Positions 14,263 through 21,772 of a stretch of DNA of 24,840 nucleotides are shown one piece after another. Under the pieces are notes generated by a model. That model did no database searches. It was not told the origin of the DNA and saw only the letters and a list, made by a program, of their open reading frames with translations. The position numbers were made by a program, and so were the translations under genes. The DNA lies in assembly GCA_016292455.1 (NCBI GenBank), contig JAEDIL010000014.1, positions 1-24,840 on the forward strand, in the 5' to 3' direction. The stretch comes from Clostridiaceae bacterium (GTDB taxonomy: Bacteria > Bacillota > Clostridia > Oscillospirales > Acutalibacteraceae). Each line of letters starts with the position of its first letter. Positions within the stretch are counted from its first letter, which is position 1.

Positions 14263-15531
14263 ATGAAAAGAATATTTTCAGTAATTTTTTGCATTATAAT
14301 AACAATCTCTTCAATATCGCTTATTTCATACGCACAAAATGAAAGCGAAAAGGTTACTGTTAATGCAAAAGCCTATGCTCTTATGGACGTTTCACAAAAA
14401 AAGGTACTGCTTGGGAAAAACGAGCATGAACGGCTTTATCCGGCTTCCGTAACAAAGATTATGACCTTGCTTCTTGTAATAGAAAGCATAGACAGCGGAA
14501 AAATCAACCTGACGGATAATGTTACGGCCAGTACAGTAGCGGCAGGAAAGGGCGGTTCACAAATCTGGCTCAAAGAAGGAGAAACAATGACTGTTGATGA
14601 GCTTTTGAGGGCTGCTGCAATAGGCAGTGCCAACGATGCTTCAACAGCGCTTGCGGAATACATCGGCGGAAGTGAAGAGGGCTTTGTCAGGATGATGAAT
14701 GACCGTGCCGCGGAGCTTGGGATGAACGACACGCATTTTGAAAACTGCACCGGTCTTGACGACGACACGACCGACCATCTTACAAGTGCATATGACATTG
14801 CGCTTATGTCCTGCGAGCTTCTTAAACATGAGAGGATTCAGAATTATACAACCGTGTGGATGGATCAGCTTCGTTCGGGTGCAACAGAGCTTGTCAACAC
14901 AAACAAACTTGTAAGGTTTTATAAAGGCACAACGGGACTTAAAACCGGAACAACGTCAAAAGCCGGGCACTGCGTATCAGCCAGCGCAATGCGCAACGGT
15001 CTTCACCTTGTTGCTGTTGTTCTCGGTGCAGAAAACAGCAGTGACCGCTTTGAGGGAGCAAAAGCGCTTTTGAACTGGGGCTTTGCAAACTTTGAAAATG
15101 TCACGCCGAAAGTCGAACCCGGCCTGATAACGGATGTTACGGTTTTGAAGGGCATCGAAAACAGAATTACCCCAAAACTTGAAATGATTAAGCCGATGAC
15201 GCTTGAAAGCGGAAAAGGGGCAAGGCTTGAAACAAAAATTGACCTCGCTGTTAACGTTGAAGCACCGGTTGAGGAAGGACAGCTGCTCGGTTCGGTAGGC
15301 TTTTTTGTAGGTGATGAGAAAGTTGCACAGTATTCTCTCACCGCACCATACGCTGTCAGGAAAATGACTCTGACAGATATGCTTAAACGTTTGTTCTCAG
15401 CGCTCAGTGTAAAACACAATGATTACGAAGTTGTTGAAGATGATACTTCTGAAATTACTTTCGGAACGAGCAAAAATCTGCAAGAAAACACACCGCAGGA
15501 TATTAAGACCGAGACAGGAATGCCAAAATAA
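14263..15531 (+). CDS. D-alanyl-D-alanine carboxypeptidase (S11, DacF-like)
   Basis: This is a low-molecular-weight penicillin-binding protein that trims the terminal D-Ala from peptidoglycan stem peptides. The signal peptide covers ~1-24 (basic start, IFSVIFCIIITISSISLI core). The three active-site motifs are present: Ser62-x-x-Lys65 (SVTK), Ser122-x-Asn124 (SAN) and Lys227-Thr-Gly (KTG). The family block AELGMNDTHFENCTGLDD is clear. A beta-rich PBP5-type C-terminal domain follows (~265-365), then an amphipathic helix (TLTDMLKRLFSAL) that may hold the enzyme at the membrane, and a polar tail. The ATG at 14263 has TGAGGAG eight bases upstream. Sporulation genomes often carry a sigma-F-controlled DacF, but no sigma-F promoter is recognisable here, so dacF is a likeness rather than an assignment. 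Confidence 0.92.
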   Translation: MKRIFSVIFCIIITISSISLISYAQNESEKVTVNAKAYALMDVSQKKVLLGKNEHERLYPASVTKIMTLLLVIESIDSGKINLTDNVTASTVAAGKGGSQIWLKEGETMTVDELLRAAAIGSANDASTALAEYIGGSEEGFVRMMNDRAAELGMNDTHFENCTGLDDDTTDHLTSAYDIALMSCELLKHERIQNYTTVWMDQLRSGATELVNTNKLVRFYKGTTGLKTGTTSKAGHCVSASAMRNGLHLVAVVLGAENSSDRFEGAKALLNWGFANFENVTPKVEPGLITDVTVLKGIENRITPKLEMIKPMTLESGKGARLETKIDLAVNVEAPVEEGQLLGSVGFFVGDEKVAQYSLTAPYAVRKMTLTDMLKRLFSALSVKHNDYEVVEDDTSEITFGTSKNLQENTPQDIKTETGMPK

Positions 15532-15561
15532 AACGATTGTACGATTTAAAGCGCTGAACAG

Positions 15562-15590
15562 TTGACAAATATTTACAAATGTATTAGAAT
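15562..15590 (+). promoter_or_regulatory. Sigma-A type promoter of pgi
   Basis: A consensus -35 TTGACA (15562-15567) and a 17-base spacer lead to -10 TAGAAT (15585-15590). The start of transcription would be near 15597, with a leader of ~53 bases. Confidence 0.8.
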
Positions 15591-15609
15591 ACACAAATAA
15601 ACCATTTGC

Positions 15610-15629
15610 GGCGGAATATGGGTTCCGCC
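15610..15629 (+). other. Stem-loop in the pgi leader
   Basis: GGCGGAA (15610-15616) pairs with TTCCGCC (15623-15629) across a 6-base loop. It is close to the predicted 5' end of the transcript and just before the GGAGG at 15637-15641. There is no T-tract, so it is not a terminator; a role in mRNA stability or translation is possible. Confidence 0.6.
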
Positions 15630-15649
15630 TGACAACGGAGGATTAAATA

Positions 15650-16990
15650 ATGTCAGTAAAATTAACAGATAAGTACGTTTCCTCTTTTTTGACGGAAAGT
15701 GAAATAGATGCATATTCGGAAAAAATCGAGAAGGCCCATAAAATGCTCCATGAAAAAAGCGGTGTCGGAAGTGATTTCACCGGCTGGGTGGATTTGCCGT
15801 TTAACTATGACAAAGAGGAATTTTCAAGAATCAAAGCTGCGGCAAAGAAAATTGCAAGTGACAGCGAGGTTCTGATTGTTATCGGAATCGGCGGCTCGTA
15901 TCTCGGCGCAAGAGCAGTTATTGAGTTTATTAAGTCTCAGAACTATAATGCTCTTCGCAAAGGTACTCCGGCAATTTATTTTTCCGGTAACAGCATCAGT
16001 TCAACTGCATTGTCTGAACTGATTGAGATTTGCGAAGGCAAGGATTTTTCGGTCAACGTTATTTCTAAATCCGGCACAACCACGGAACCGGCAATTGCTT
16101 TCCGTGTATTTCGTGAAATGCTTATTGAAAAATACGGAAAGACCGGTGCGGCAGGAAGAATTTATGTCACAACCGATAAGGCTAAGGGAACTCTTAAATC
16201 GTTGGCAGACAATGAAGGATATGAAACTTTTGTTGTTCCCGATGATGTCGGCGGACGTTATTCGGTTCTCACTGCTGTCGGACTTCTTCCGATTGCAGCG
16301 GCGGGTATCGACATTGATGCTCTTATGAGCGGCGCGGCTAAGGCAGCCGGAGACCTTGTGAACACTTCGATTGAGGAAAACGATTGCTATAAATATGTGG
16401 CAATACGTAATGCGCTTTATGCCAAGGGCAAATGCACTGAAATGTTCATTGCTTATGAGCCGTTCTTTACAATGATGAACGAGTGGATAAAGCAGCTTTT
16501 CGGCGAAAGCGAGGGAAAGGAAGGAAAGGGTCTTTTTCCGACGTCGGCAGTTTTCTCAACCGATCTTCATTCTCTCGGTCAGTATATTCAGCAGGGTGAA
16601 AGGCTGATGTTCGAAACGGTTTTCCGCTTTGAAAAACCGCAGAAAGAGCTAATCATCAAGGAAGAAGAAGGCAACATTGACGGATTAAACTTCCTTGCAG
16701 GAAAGCCAATGTCTTTTGTCAATGAAAAGGCATTTGAAGGAACAGTTCTTGCTCATAATGACGGCGGAGTTCCTAACATTGTTCTTAATATTGAAAAGGC
16801 AGACGAGGAAAATCTCGGCTATCTTATCTATTTCCTTGAAAAGGCATGCGCAATTTCGGGCTATGTTCTCGGTATAAATCCGTTTGATCAGCCCGGTGTT
16901 GAAAGCTATAAAAAGAATATGTTCGCACTTCTCGGTAAACCGGGATACGAAAAAGAAAAAGAAAGTCTTGAACAAAGACTTTCCATGTGA
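15650..16990 (+). CDS. pgi: Glucose-6-phosphate isomerase
   Basis: Pgi interconverts glucose 6-phosphate and fructose 6-phosphate in glycolysis and gluconeogenesis, in the cytoplasm. Family blocks are all present: VIGIGGSYLGARA (77-89), SKSGTTTEPAIAFR (139-152), the DDVGGRYSVLTAVGLLPIAA block, FFTMMNEWIKQLFGESEGKE, STDLHSLGQYIQQG and NPFDQPGVESYKKNMF. At 446 residues it is the short bacterial form typical of Firmicutes (~450). The ATG at 15650 is preceded by CGGAGG. It has its own consensus promoter and a leader stem-loop. No terminator is seen after the stop; a promoter for the next gene overlaps the last codons. Confidence 0.97.
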   Translation: MSVKLTDKYVSSFLTESEIDAYSEKIEKAHKMLHEKSGVGSDFTGWVDLPFNYDKEEFSRIKAAAKKIASDSEVLIVIGIGGSYLGARAVIEFIKSQNYNALRKGTPAIYFSGNSISSTALSELIEICEGKDFSVNVISKSGTTTEPAIAFRVFREMLIEKYGKTGAAGRIYVTTDKAKGTLKSLADNEGYETFVVPDDVGGRYSVLTAVGLLPIAAAGIDIDALMSGAAKAAGDLVNTSIEENDCYKYVAIRNALYAKGKCTEMFIAYEPFFTMMNEWIKQLFGESEGKEGKGLFPTSAVFSTDLHSLGQYIQQGERLMFETVFRFEKPQKELIIKEEEGNIDGLNFLAGKPMSFVNEKAFEGTVLAHNDGGVPNIVLNIEKADEENLGYLIYFLEKACAISGYVLGINPFDQPGVESYKKNMFALLGKPGYEKEKESLEQRLSM

Positions 16991-16996
16991 TACAAT
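16968..16996 (+). promoter_or_regulatory. Promoter of the small P-loop gene, overlapping the 3' end of pgi
   Basis: -35 TTGAAC (16968-16973) and a 17-base spacer ending in TGA (extended -10) precede -10 TACAAT (16991-16996). Most of it lies in pgi coding sequence. Transcription would start near 17003, and the leader holds a small hairpin (TCCAC 17011-17015 with GTGGA 17020-17024). Confidence 0.65.
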
Positions 16997-17047
16997 AGTG
17001 TTGTAAAAAATCCACGGATGTGGAAATTATATTCAGGAGGAGATTTC

Positions 17048-17464
17048 ATGATTTCTCTTATTTTAGGACACAAAGGCTCCGGAAAGACCAAGCACCTCAT
17101 TTCATGCGTCAACGAAGCAATCGAAACCTCAAAAGGAAACGTTATTTGCATTGAAAAAGAAACTAAATTGACATATGACGTTAATTATAGGGCAAGGCTC
17201 ATCGCTACCGATGATTTTGAGATTAAGGGCTATGCTGCGTTTTACGGCTTCCTTGCCGGCGTTTGCGCAGGTAATCATGATATTACCGACGTTCTTGTTG
17301 ATGCAACTCTCAGAATCGGCGGAAGAGACTATAACGAGCTTTCAAAGTTCCTTGAAGAAGTTTATGAGCTTGGTGAAGCTCAGGACAAAAAGTTCACTTT
17401 CACCGTTTCGGCAGACAAGGAAGAGCTTCCTGCCTCAATCTTCAACTATTGCAAGGTACTTTAA
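17048..17464 (+). CDS. Small P-loop NTPase-like protein of unknown role
   Basis: This 138-residue protein starts MISLILGHKGSGKTK, with a Walker A motif GHKGSGKT (7-14) at the very N-terminus. A possible Walker B is the hydrophobic strand ending in Asp in ITDVLVDATL (~87-96). Thus it has a minimal P-loop core and little else, with no signal or membrane segment. I recall similar short proteins in Clostridia labelled twitching motility protein PilT, but none of the PilT His-box or Asp-box motifs is present, so that name would mislead. The ATG has AGGAGG seven bases upstream; an ATG at 17018 in frame has no ribosome site. It has its own promoter and a strong terminator, so it appears to be a single-gene unit between pgi and rnhB. 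Confidence 0.85.
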   Translation: MISLILGHKGSGKTKHLISCVNEAIETSKGNVICIEKETKLTYDVNYRARLIATDDFEIKGYAAFYGFLAGVCAGNHDITDVLVDATLRIGGRDYNELSKFLEEVYELGEAQDKKFTFTVSADKEELPASIFNYCKVL

Positions 17465-17482
17465 TTCAAAAAATGGATTTAT

Positions 17483-17507
17483 GCGGCAGGTTTTCCTGCC
17501 GCTTTTT
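17483..17507 (+). terminator. Rho-independent terminator after the P-loop gene
   Basis: There is a perfect 8-bp stem, GCGGCAGG (17483-17490) with CCTGCCGC (17495-17502), with a TTTT loop. A run of five T (17503-17507) follows directly. Confidence 0.92.
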
Positions 17508-17536
17508 CTGAAATCGGTTAAGTCGGAGACGTAAAA

Positions 17537-18148
17537 ATGGATTTTGAGATTGAAAAAGAATATTGCCGGAAAGGCTATAAAATGATTTGCGGCATTGATG
17601 AAGCGGGCAGGGGACCTCTTTGCGGACCTGTCTGCGCAGCTGCTGTGATTTTGCCGATTGACTGTGCAATCGAGGGAATAAATGATTCAAAAAAGCTCAG
17701 CGAAAAAAAGCGAGAGGCTCTGTTTGATGAAATCTGTGAAAAGGCGGTTTCATACAGTGTTGCAATGGCAACGGCAAAAGAAATTGACGAGATAAATATT
17801 TTGCAGGCAACCTTTCTGGCAATGCGCCGCGCAGTTGGGGGACTTTCCGAAAAGCCTGACCTTGCTCTTGTTGACGGAAACCGTAAGCCGGGGCTCGACT
17901 GCGAAGAAGTGACAATTGTCAAGGGGGACGCAAAGTGTATTTCTGTGGCTGCGGCTTCAATTCTCGCAAAGGTTACAAGGGACAGGTATATGAAGCTGCT
18001 CGATGAAAGGTTTCCTGAATTCTGCTTTGCCAAGCATAAGGGCTACGGAACAAAGCTGCACTATGAAATGATTGATCAATACGGAATCTGCGAGGAGCAC
18101 AGAAGAACATTTTTGAAAAAGCTTTTCGGTGAACAGGATGGAAAGTAA
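17537..18148 (+). CDS. rnhB: Ribonuclease HII
   Basis: RNase HII cuts the RNA strand of RNA-DNA hybrids and removes single ribonucleotides from DNA. The GIDEAGRGPLCGPV motif (19-32) supplies catalytic Asp21 and Glu22; Asp113 (LVDGNRKP) and Asp131 (VKGDAKCISVAAASI) complete the DEDD set by position. LAKVTRD and the C-terminal FAKHKGYGTKLHYE are also typical. The ATG at 17537 has GGAG about 8 bases upstream. Length is 203 aa. It overlaps yraN by 11 bases, and yraN overlaps the M19 peptidase by one, a tightly coupled three-gene unit. The rnhB-yraN pairing is widespread in Firmicutes. No clear promoter is visible in the 30 bases after the preceding terminator. Confidence 0.95.
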   Translation: MDFEIEKEYCRKGYKMICGIDEAGRGPLCGPVCAAAVILPIDCAIEGINDSKKLSEKKREALFDEICEKAVSYSVAMATAKEIDEINILQATFLAMRRAVGGLSEKPDLALVDGNRKPGLDCEEVTIVKGDAKCISVAAASILAKVTRDRYMKLLDERFPEFCFAKHKGYGTKLHYEMIDQYGICEEHRRTFLKKLFGEQDGK

Positions 18149-18515
18149 AAAAATCGGTGACCGTGGCGAGCAAATAGCCTGCCGGATACTTGAAAAAGAG
18201 GGATACTGTGTTACACAGAGAAATTACCACTCTCGCTTCGGTGAAATTGATATTATTGCAGAGAATGAGCATTACCTTGCTTTTATTGAAGTGAAAACCC
18301 GTACCGAATCCAGCCGTACTCTTCCGCGTGAAGCTGTCGGCTTTTCAAAGCAACGAAAGATAGCTCTGACGGCAATGAATTACCTTCAAACAAACAGAGC
18401 GGAAAAAACACCGGTGTTTGATGTTCTTGAAATATTGTACTGCAATGACGGAACGATTAAATATAATCATATTAAGAGTGCATTCGATATTTCATGTCTC
18501 GGAGGTAATTATTAG
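18138..18515 (+). CDS. YraN family protein (UPF0102), nuclease-like fold
   Basis: The protein has 125 residues with the conserved UPF0102 pattern: GDRGEQIACRILEKEGY (7-23), NYHSRFGEIDIIAE (29-42) and LAFIEVKTR (47-55). Residues Glu36, Asp38, Glu51 and Lys53 (GEID ... EVK) form the E-D-ExK arrangement of the PD-(D/E)XK nuclease fold, so a role in DNA processing is suspected for the family, but function is not established. I chose ATG 18138, with GGTGA (18128-18132) as the likely ribosome site inside rnhB; the GTG at 18129 has no such site. Its stop TAG shares a base with the GTG start of the following gene. Confidence 0.9.
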   Translation: MESKKIGDRGEQIACRILEKEGYCVTQRNYHSRFGEIDIIAENEHYLAFIEVKTRTESSRTLPREAVGFSKQRKIALTAMNYLQTNRAEKTPVFDVLEILYCNDGTIKYNHIKSAFDISCLGGNY

Positions 18516-19378
18516 TGGATTACTTTGATCTTCATTGTGACACTGTGACTTCGGTTTTTTCCGGAAAAGGCGATACGGCCGTGACGCCGGAAAAAGCAAA
18601 AGCGTTCGAAAGATACGCTCAGTTGTTTGCCGTCTGGATGGATGACTCGTTGAGTCCGGAAGAGGCTTTCAGGTCTGCGTGTAGGGTATGTGACTACTTT
18701 TCCGATTATGTGAGTTCTTTCGGTCATCCGCATTTTCAGGCGCTGCTGACACTTGAAAACGGGACGTGTCTTGGTGATGATCTGAGAAACATTGAGCTTT
18801 GGAAAATCCGAGGCGTGTCGGCTGTGACTCTGACATGGAACGGAGCAAATCTTCTTGGCTTCGGTTCGGCCTGTCCGGACGAGGGCGGCTTGACAGATTT
18901 TGGAAAGAATGCAGTTAAAGAACTGCAAAGCAGCGGAATACTTGTTGATGTATCACACCTTAATGAAGCCGGTTTCTACGATTGCGTGAAACTTGCGAAA
19001 AAACCGCTGATTGCTTCCCACAGCAACTGCTTTTCAATTTGTCCGCATAGCAGAAATCTGAAAGATGAACAGATAAAGGAGCTGTTCGATCGGGGCGGCA
19101 TTATGGGGATATGTTATTACCCTCGGTTTCTCGGAAACGGTAATGTCTTTGAACTGATTTACGAACATATATATCATGGTCTTGAACTCGGCGGAGAGGA
19201 TAGCCTCTGCTTGGGCAGTGATTTTGACGGCGCAGGAATGAGCAGCAAACTGAATTCTCTTGAAAAGGTTCGTTCTTTGTATGAATTTCTTGCGGCAAAA
19301 GGAATTAAAAATAGGCTTTTGGAAAAGATTTTTTATAAAAACGCCGAAAATTTTTTCAATAATATTTTACACGCGTAA
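18515..19378 (+). CDS. Membrane dipeptidase family protein (peptidase M19)
   Basis: M19 (renal dipeptidase-like) enzymes are binuclear zinc dipeptidases, often cleaving dipeptides that contain D-amino acids. Metal ligands by position are His7 and Asp9 (DLHCDT), bridging Glu81 (LTLENG), His148 (DVSHLN), His169 (ASHSN) and Asp236 (GSDFDG); the SHSN and HSRNL blocks are typical. There is no signal peptide, so the product is cytoplasmic. The GTG at 18515 has GGAGGT about 8 bases upstream and overlaps the yraN stop by one base, so translation is coupled. Length is 287 aa, short for the family (~310-370). The role is probably peptide salvage; the substrate is unknown. Confidence 0.92.
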   Translation: MDYFDLHCDTVTSVFSGKGDTAVTPEKAKAFERYAQLFAVWMDDSLSPEEAFRSACRVCDYFSDYVSSFGHPHFQALLTLENGTCLGDDLRNIELWKIRGVSAVTLTWNGANLLGFGSACPDEGGLTDFGKNAVKELQSSGILVDVSHLNEAGFYDCVKLAKKPLIASHSNCFSICPHSRNLKDEQIKELFDRGGIMGICYYPRFLGNGNVFELIYEHIYHGLELGGEDSLCLGSDFDGAGMSSKLNSLEKVRSLYEFLAAKGIKNRLLEKIFYKNAENFFNNILHA

Positions 19379-19394
19379 AAAAATATGCTATCAT
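19366..19394 (+). promoter_or_regulatory. Promoter of thrC, overlapping the end of the M19 gene
   Basis: -35 TTTACA (19366-19371) and a 17-base spacer ending in TGC (extended -10) precede -10 TATCAT (19389-19394). Transcription would start near 19401, before GGAGG and the ATG at 19429. The -35 lies in the last codons of the dipeptidase gene. Confidence 0.65.
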
Positions 19395-19428
19395 AGCGGA
19401 GTATTGTTTTAAAAATGGAGGAATTACT

Positions 19429-20925
19429 ATGCTTTATACAAGCACAAGAGACAGGAGCGTCAGTGTAACATCTGCAGAGGCAATAGCCTGTGGTATTTCT
19501 AAGGACGGCGGTCTTTTTGTTCCCATGGAGTTGCCGCATATTGACGGTGAATTCATAAATTCGCTTCTCGGGGTTGATTATATTACCAGAGCCGAAAAGG
19601 TTCTTTCGCTTTTTCTCACGGATTATTCGGAAGATGAGATTGATTACTGCGTAAGCGGCGCTTACGCCGACGGAAAATTCAGCAGCAAAAAAGTTGCTCC
19701 GCTGAAAACCCTTGCTGAGGGCGTAGCTGTTCTTGAACTCTGGCGCGGTCCGACCTGTGCATTCAAGGATATGGCGCTTCAACTTCTGCCTTATCTTCTC
19801 ACAGTCGCTGCAAAAAAGACAGTTGCCGACAAAACTATTGTTATTCTTGTTGCCACCTCAGGCGACACCGGCAAGGCGGCTCTTGAAGGCTTCAAGGATG
19901 TCGATAAAACAAAAATCATGGTCTTTTATCCGAATGACGGAGTCAGTCCTATGCAGAAGCTCCAGATGACAACTCAGGAGGGCGGAAATGTCGGAGTATG
20001 TGCCATCAACGGCAACTTTGATGATGCGCAAAGCGGAGTAAAGGCTATTTTCACGAATCCCGAGGTTATTAAAAAGCTTGATGAAAACGGAATGATGTTC
20101 TCTTCTGCGAATTCAATCAACTGGGGCAGACTTGTTCCGCAGATCGTTTATTACATCAGTGCATACTGCGACATGATTGAAAACGGAACGATAAATAACG
20201 GCGACGAAATAAACGTTGTTGTTCCGACGGGAAACTTCGGTAACATTCTTGCCGCATATTATGCAAAGAAAATGGGAGTGCCCATCAGAAAGCTGATTTG
20301 CGCCTCAAACTCAAACAATGTACTGACTGATTTCTTTTCGGACGGAAAGTATGACAGAAACAGGAAGTTCTATACAACCGAATCTCCGTCAATGGATATT
20401 CTCATTTCTTCAAACCTTGAAAGGCTGCTGTTTCATCTCAGCGGCGAAAATGATGAACTTGTCAGAAAATGGATGAGCTCGCTTTCCGGCGAGGGCAGAT
20501 ATGTGGTCACCGAAGAAGTAAAAAATCAGATTTTCGAGCTCTTTGCTGCCGGCTGCTGCAATGACGATGAAACGAACGATACAATTGAAAAATGTTTTAA
20601 CAACAGCGGCTATCTTATTGATACCCATACTGCGGTTGCGGTAAAGGTCTATAACGACTATGTTCAGAAAACCGGTGACAAAACACCGACAGTTATTGCT
20701 TCAACCGCCAATCCGTATAAGTTTTCTGCTTCCGTTCTCAAAGCGATTTCCGGCGGAGAGCCGTGTGATGCCGATGAATTTCAGCAGGTTGAATTGCTTA
20801 TTGAAAAATCCGGCGCTCAATGCCCGGAGCAGCTTTCTTCGCTTAAAGAAAAAATGCCGCGCTTTACTTCCTGCTGCAACAAGGAAGATATGGCAAGGGT
20901 TGTCTATGATATGCTCGGAATATGA
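19429..20925 (+). CDS. thrC: Threonine synthase
   Basis: This PLP enzyme converts O-phosphohomoserine to threonine. The N-terminal YTSTRDRSVSVTSAEAIACG and SKDGGLFVP (24-32) are typical. The PLP-binding lysine is Lys113 in GPTCAFKDMALQLLP. VATSGDTGKAALEGF, the NSINWGRLVPQIVYY block and the VVPTGNFGNILAAYYAKKMG block (phosphate-binding and cofactor contacts) are intact. At 498 residues it belongs to the long, yeast/E. coli-like ThrC class rather than the short B. subtilis one (~350). The ATG has TGGAGG about 8 bases upstream. It has its own promoter; no threonine-attenuator leader is visible in the short 5' region. A metallophosphoesterase gene follows 53 bases later. Confidence 0.96.
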   Translation: MLYTSTRDRSVSVTSAEAIACGISKDGGLFVPMELPHIDGEFINSLLGVDYITRAEKVLSLFLTDYSEDEIDYCVSGAYADGKFSSKKVAPLKTLAEGVAVLELWRGPTCAFKDMALQLLPYLLTVAAKKTVADKTIVILVATSGDTGKAALEGFKDVDKTKIMVFYPNDGVSPMQKLQMTTQEGGNVGVCAINGNFDDAQSGVKAIFTNPEVIKKLDENGMMFSSANSINWGRLVPQIVYYISAYCDMIENGTINNGDEINVVVPTGNFGNILAAYYAKKMGVPIRKLICASNSNNVLTDFFSDGKYDRNRKFYTTESPSMDILISSNLERLLFHLSGENDELVRKWMSSLSGEGRYVVTEEVKNQIFELFAAGCCNDDETNDTIEKCFNNSGYLIDTHTAVAVKVYNDYVQKTGDKTPTVIASTANPYKFSASVLKAISGGEPCDADEFQQVELLIEKSGAQCPEQLSSLKEKMPRFTSCCNKEDMARVVYDMLGI

Positions 20926-20931
20926 ATTTTT

Positions 20932-20960
20932 CCGAAAGAAGTCCGTCGGACTTCTTTCGG
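20932..20960. other. Perfect 13-bp stem-loop between thrC and the metallophosphoesterase gene
   Basis: CCGAAAGAAGTCC (20932-20944) pairs without mismatch with GGACTTCTTTCGG (20948-20960) around a 3-base loop. It starts 7 bases after the thrC stop and ends 6 bases before AGGAGG of the next gene. Neither strand has a U-tract after the stem (T-run at its left, TCTGTC at its right on plus), so a standard terminator is unlikely. Confidence 0.8.
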
Positions 20961-20978
20961 TCTGTCAGGAGGACAATA

Positions 20979-21671
20979 ATGAATATCTTTGCGATTGGTG
21001 ACACACACCTTTCGTTTGATACGGATAAACCGATGGATGTTTTCAAGGGATGGAGCGATTACATTCCTCGTCTTGAAAGCAACTGGCGGGCTCTTGTTGA
21101 AGAGAATGATGTTGTTGTTATTCCCGGAGACATTTCATGGGCTATGAGCCTTGAAAAGGCTGAAAAGGATTTTTCTTTTCTCAATTCGCTCCCGGGCAGA
21201 AAGCTTATAATGAAAGGCAACCACGACTATTGGTGGAACACCAAAAGAAAAATGGATGCTTTTATTGAAGAAAAAGGCTTCCGGTCTCTTTCAATTCTTT
21301 TCAATAACGCATACCGCTTCGGTGACGTCACCGTCTGCGGCAGCCGCGGTTGGTTTTTTGACGCTGAAAAAGAAAGCGACAAAAAAGTCCTCCTGCGTGA
21401 AGCGGGAAGACTTCGCCTTTCAATTGAGGCCGGAAAAGCTCTCGGCGGAGAGATTGTTGTTTTTCTTCATTACCCGCCGGTCACACTTTTGCAGCGCTGC
21501 GATGAGATGATGGATGTTCTGAAAGAAAACGGAGTCCGGCAATGCTATTACGGTCATCTTCATGGCGCGTCAACGAAAAATGCATTTACCGGTGAGCTTG
21601 ACGGGATAAGATTTGACCTCGTTTCTGCCGATTACCTTGGTTTCTGTCCGAAATTAGTTGGAAAATTTTGA
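20979..21671 (+). CDS. Calcineurin-like metallophosphoesterase
   Basis: The binuclear metal-binding motifs are complete: Asp8 and His10 (GDTHL), Asp51 (PGDISW), Asn81-His82 (GNHDYWW), His164 (FLHYPP) and His193/His195 (GHLHG). The order D-x-H, GD, GNHD, H, GHxH is that of the Metallophos family (PF00149). It is a 230-residue cytoplasmic protein, similar to the stand-alone phosphoesterases often found in Clostridia; the substrate is unknown. I chose ATG 20979 because AGGAGG (20967-20972) lies 6 bases ahead; a frame start at 20922 would overlap thrC and run through the stem-loop. It probably shares the thrC transcript, since no promoter is seen in the gap. Confidence 0.9.
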   Translation: MNIFAIGDTHLSFDTDKPMDVFKGWSDYIPRLESNWRALVEENDVVVIPGDISWAMSLEKAEKDFSFLNSLPGRKLIMKGNHDYWWNTKRKMDAFIEEKGFRSLSILFNNAYRFGDVTVCGSRGWFFDAEKESDKKVLLREAGRLRLSIEAGKALGGEIVVFLHYPPVTLLQRCDEMMDVLKENGVRQCYYGHLHGASTKNAFTGELDGIRFDLVSADYLGFCPKLVGKF

Positions 21672-21699
21672 AAAATCTATGGTAATTTTTAATAAAAGC

Positions 21700-21708
21700 T
21701 GATATAAT
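21700..21708 (+). promoter_or_regulatory. Extended -10 promoter candidate for tig
   Basis: TGATATAAT gives an extended -10 with a perfect TATAAT hexamer (21703-21708). No good -35 is found at 16-18 bases. A second TATAAT is at 21724-21729, also without a -35. The first would give a leader of about 58 bases before the tig ATG. Confidence 0.5.
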
Positions 21709-21772
21709 GCTGTGGTTAAAATGTATAATGGGTATGTATGAGTCTTTTACCCGTTAAAGAAGGAGCAAAAAA

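Noticed and set aside
20932..20960. Intrinsic terminator after thrC
   Set aside because: The stem is perfect but neither strand has a run of U after it; listed as a stem-loop of unknown role.
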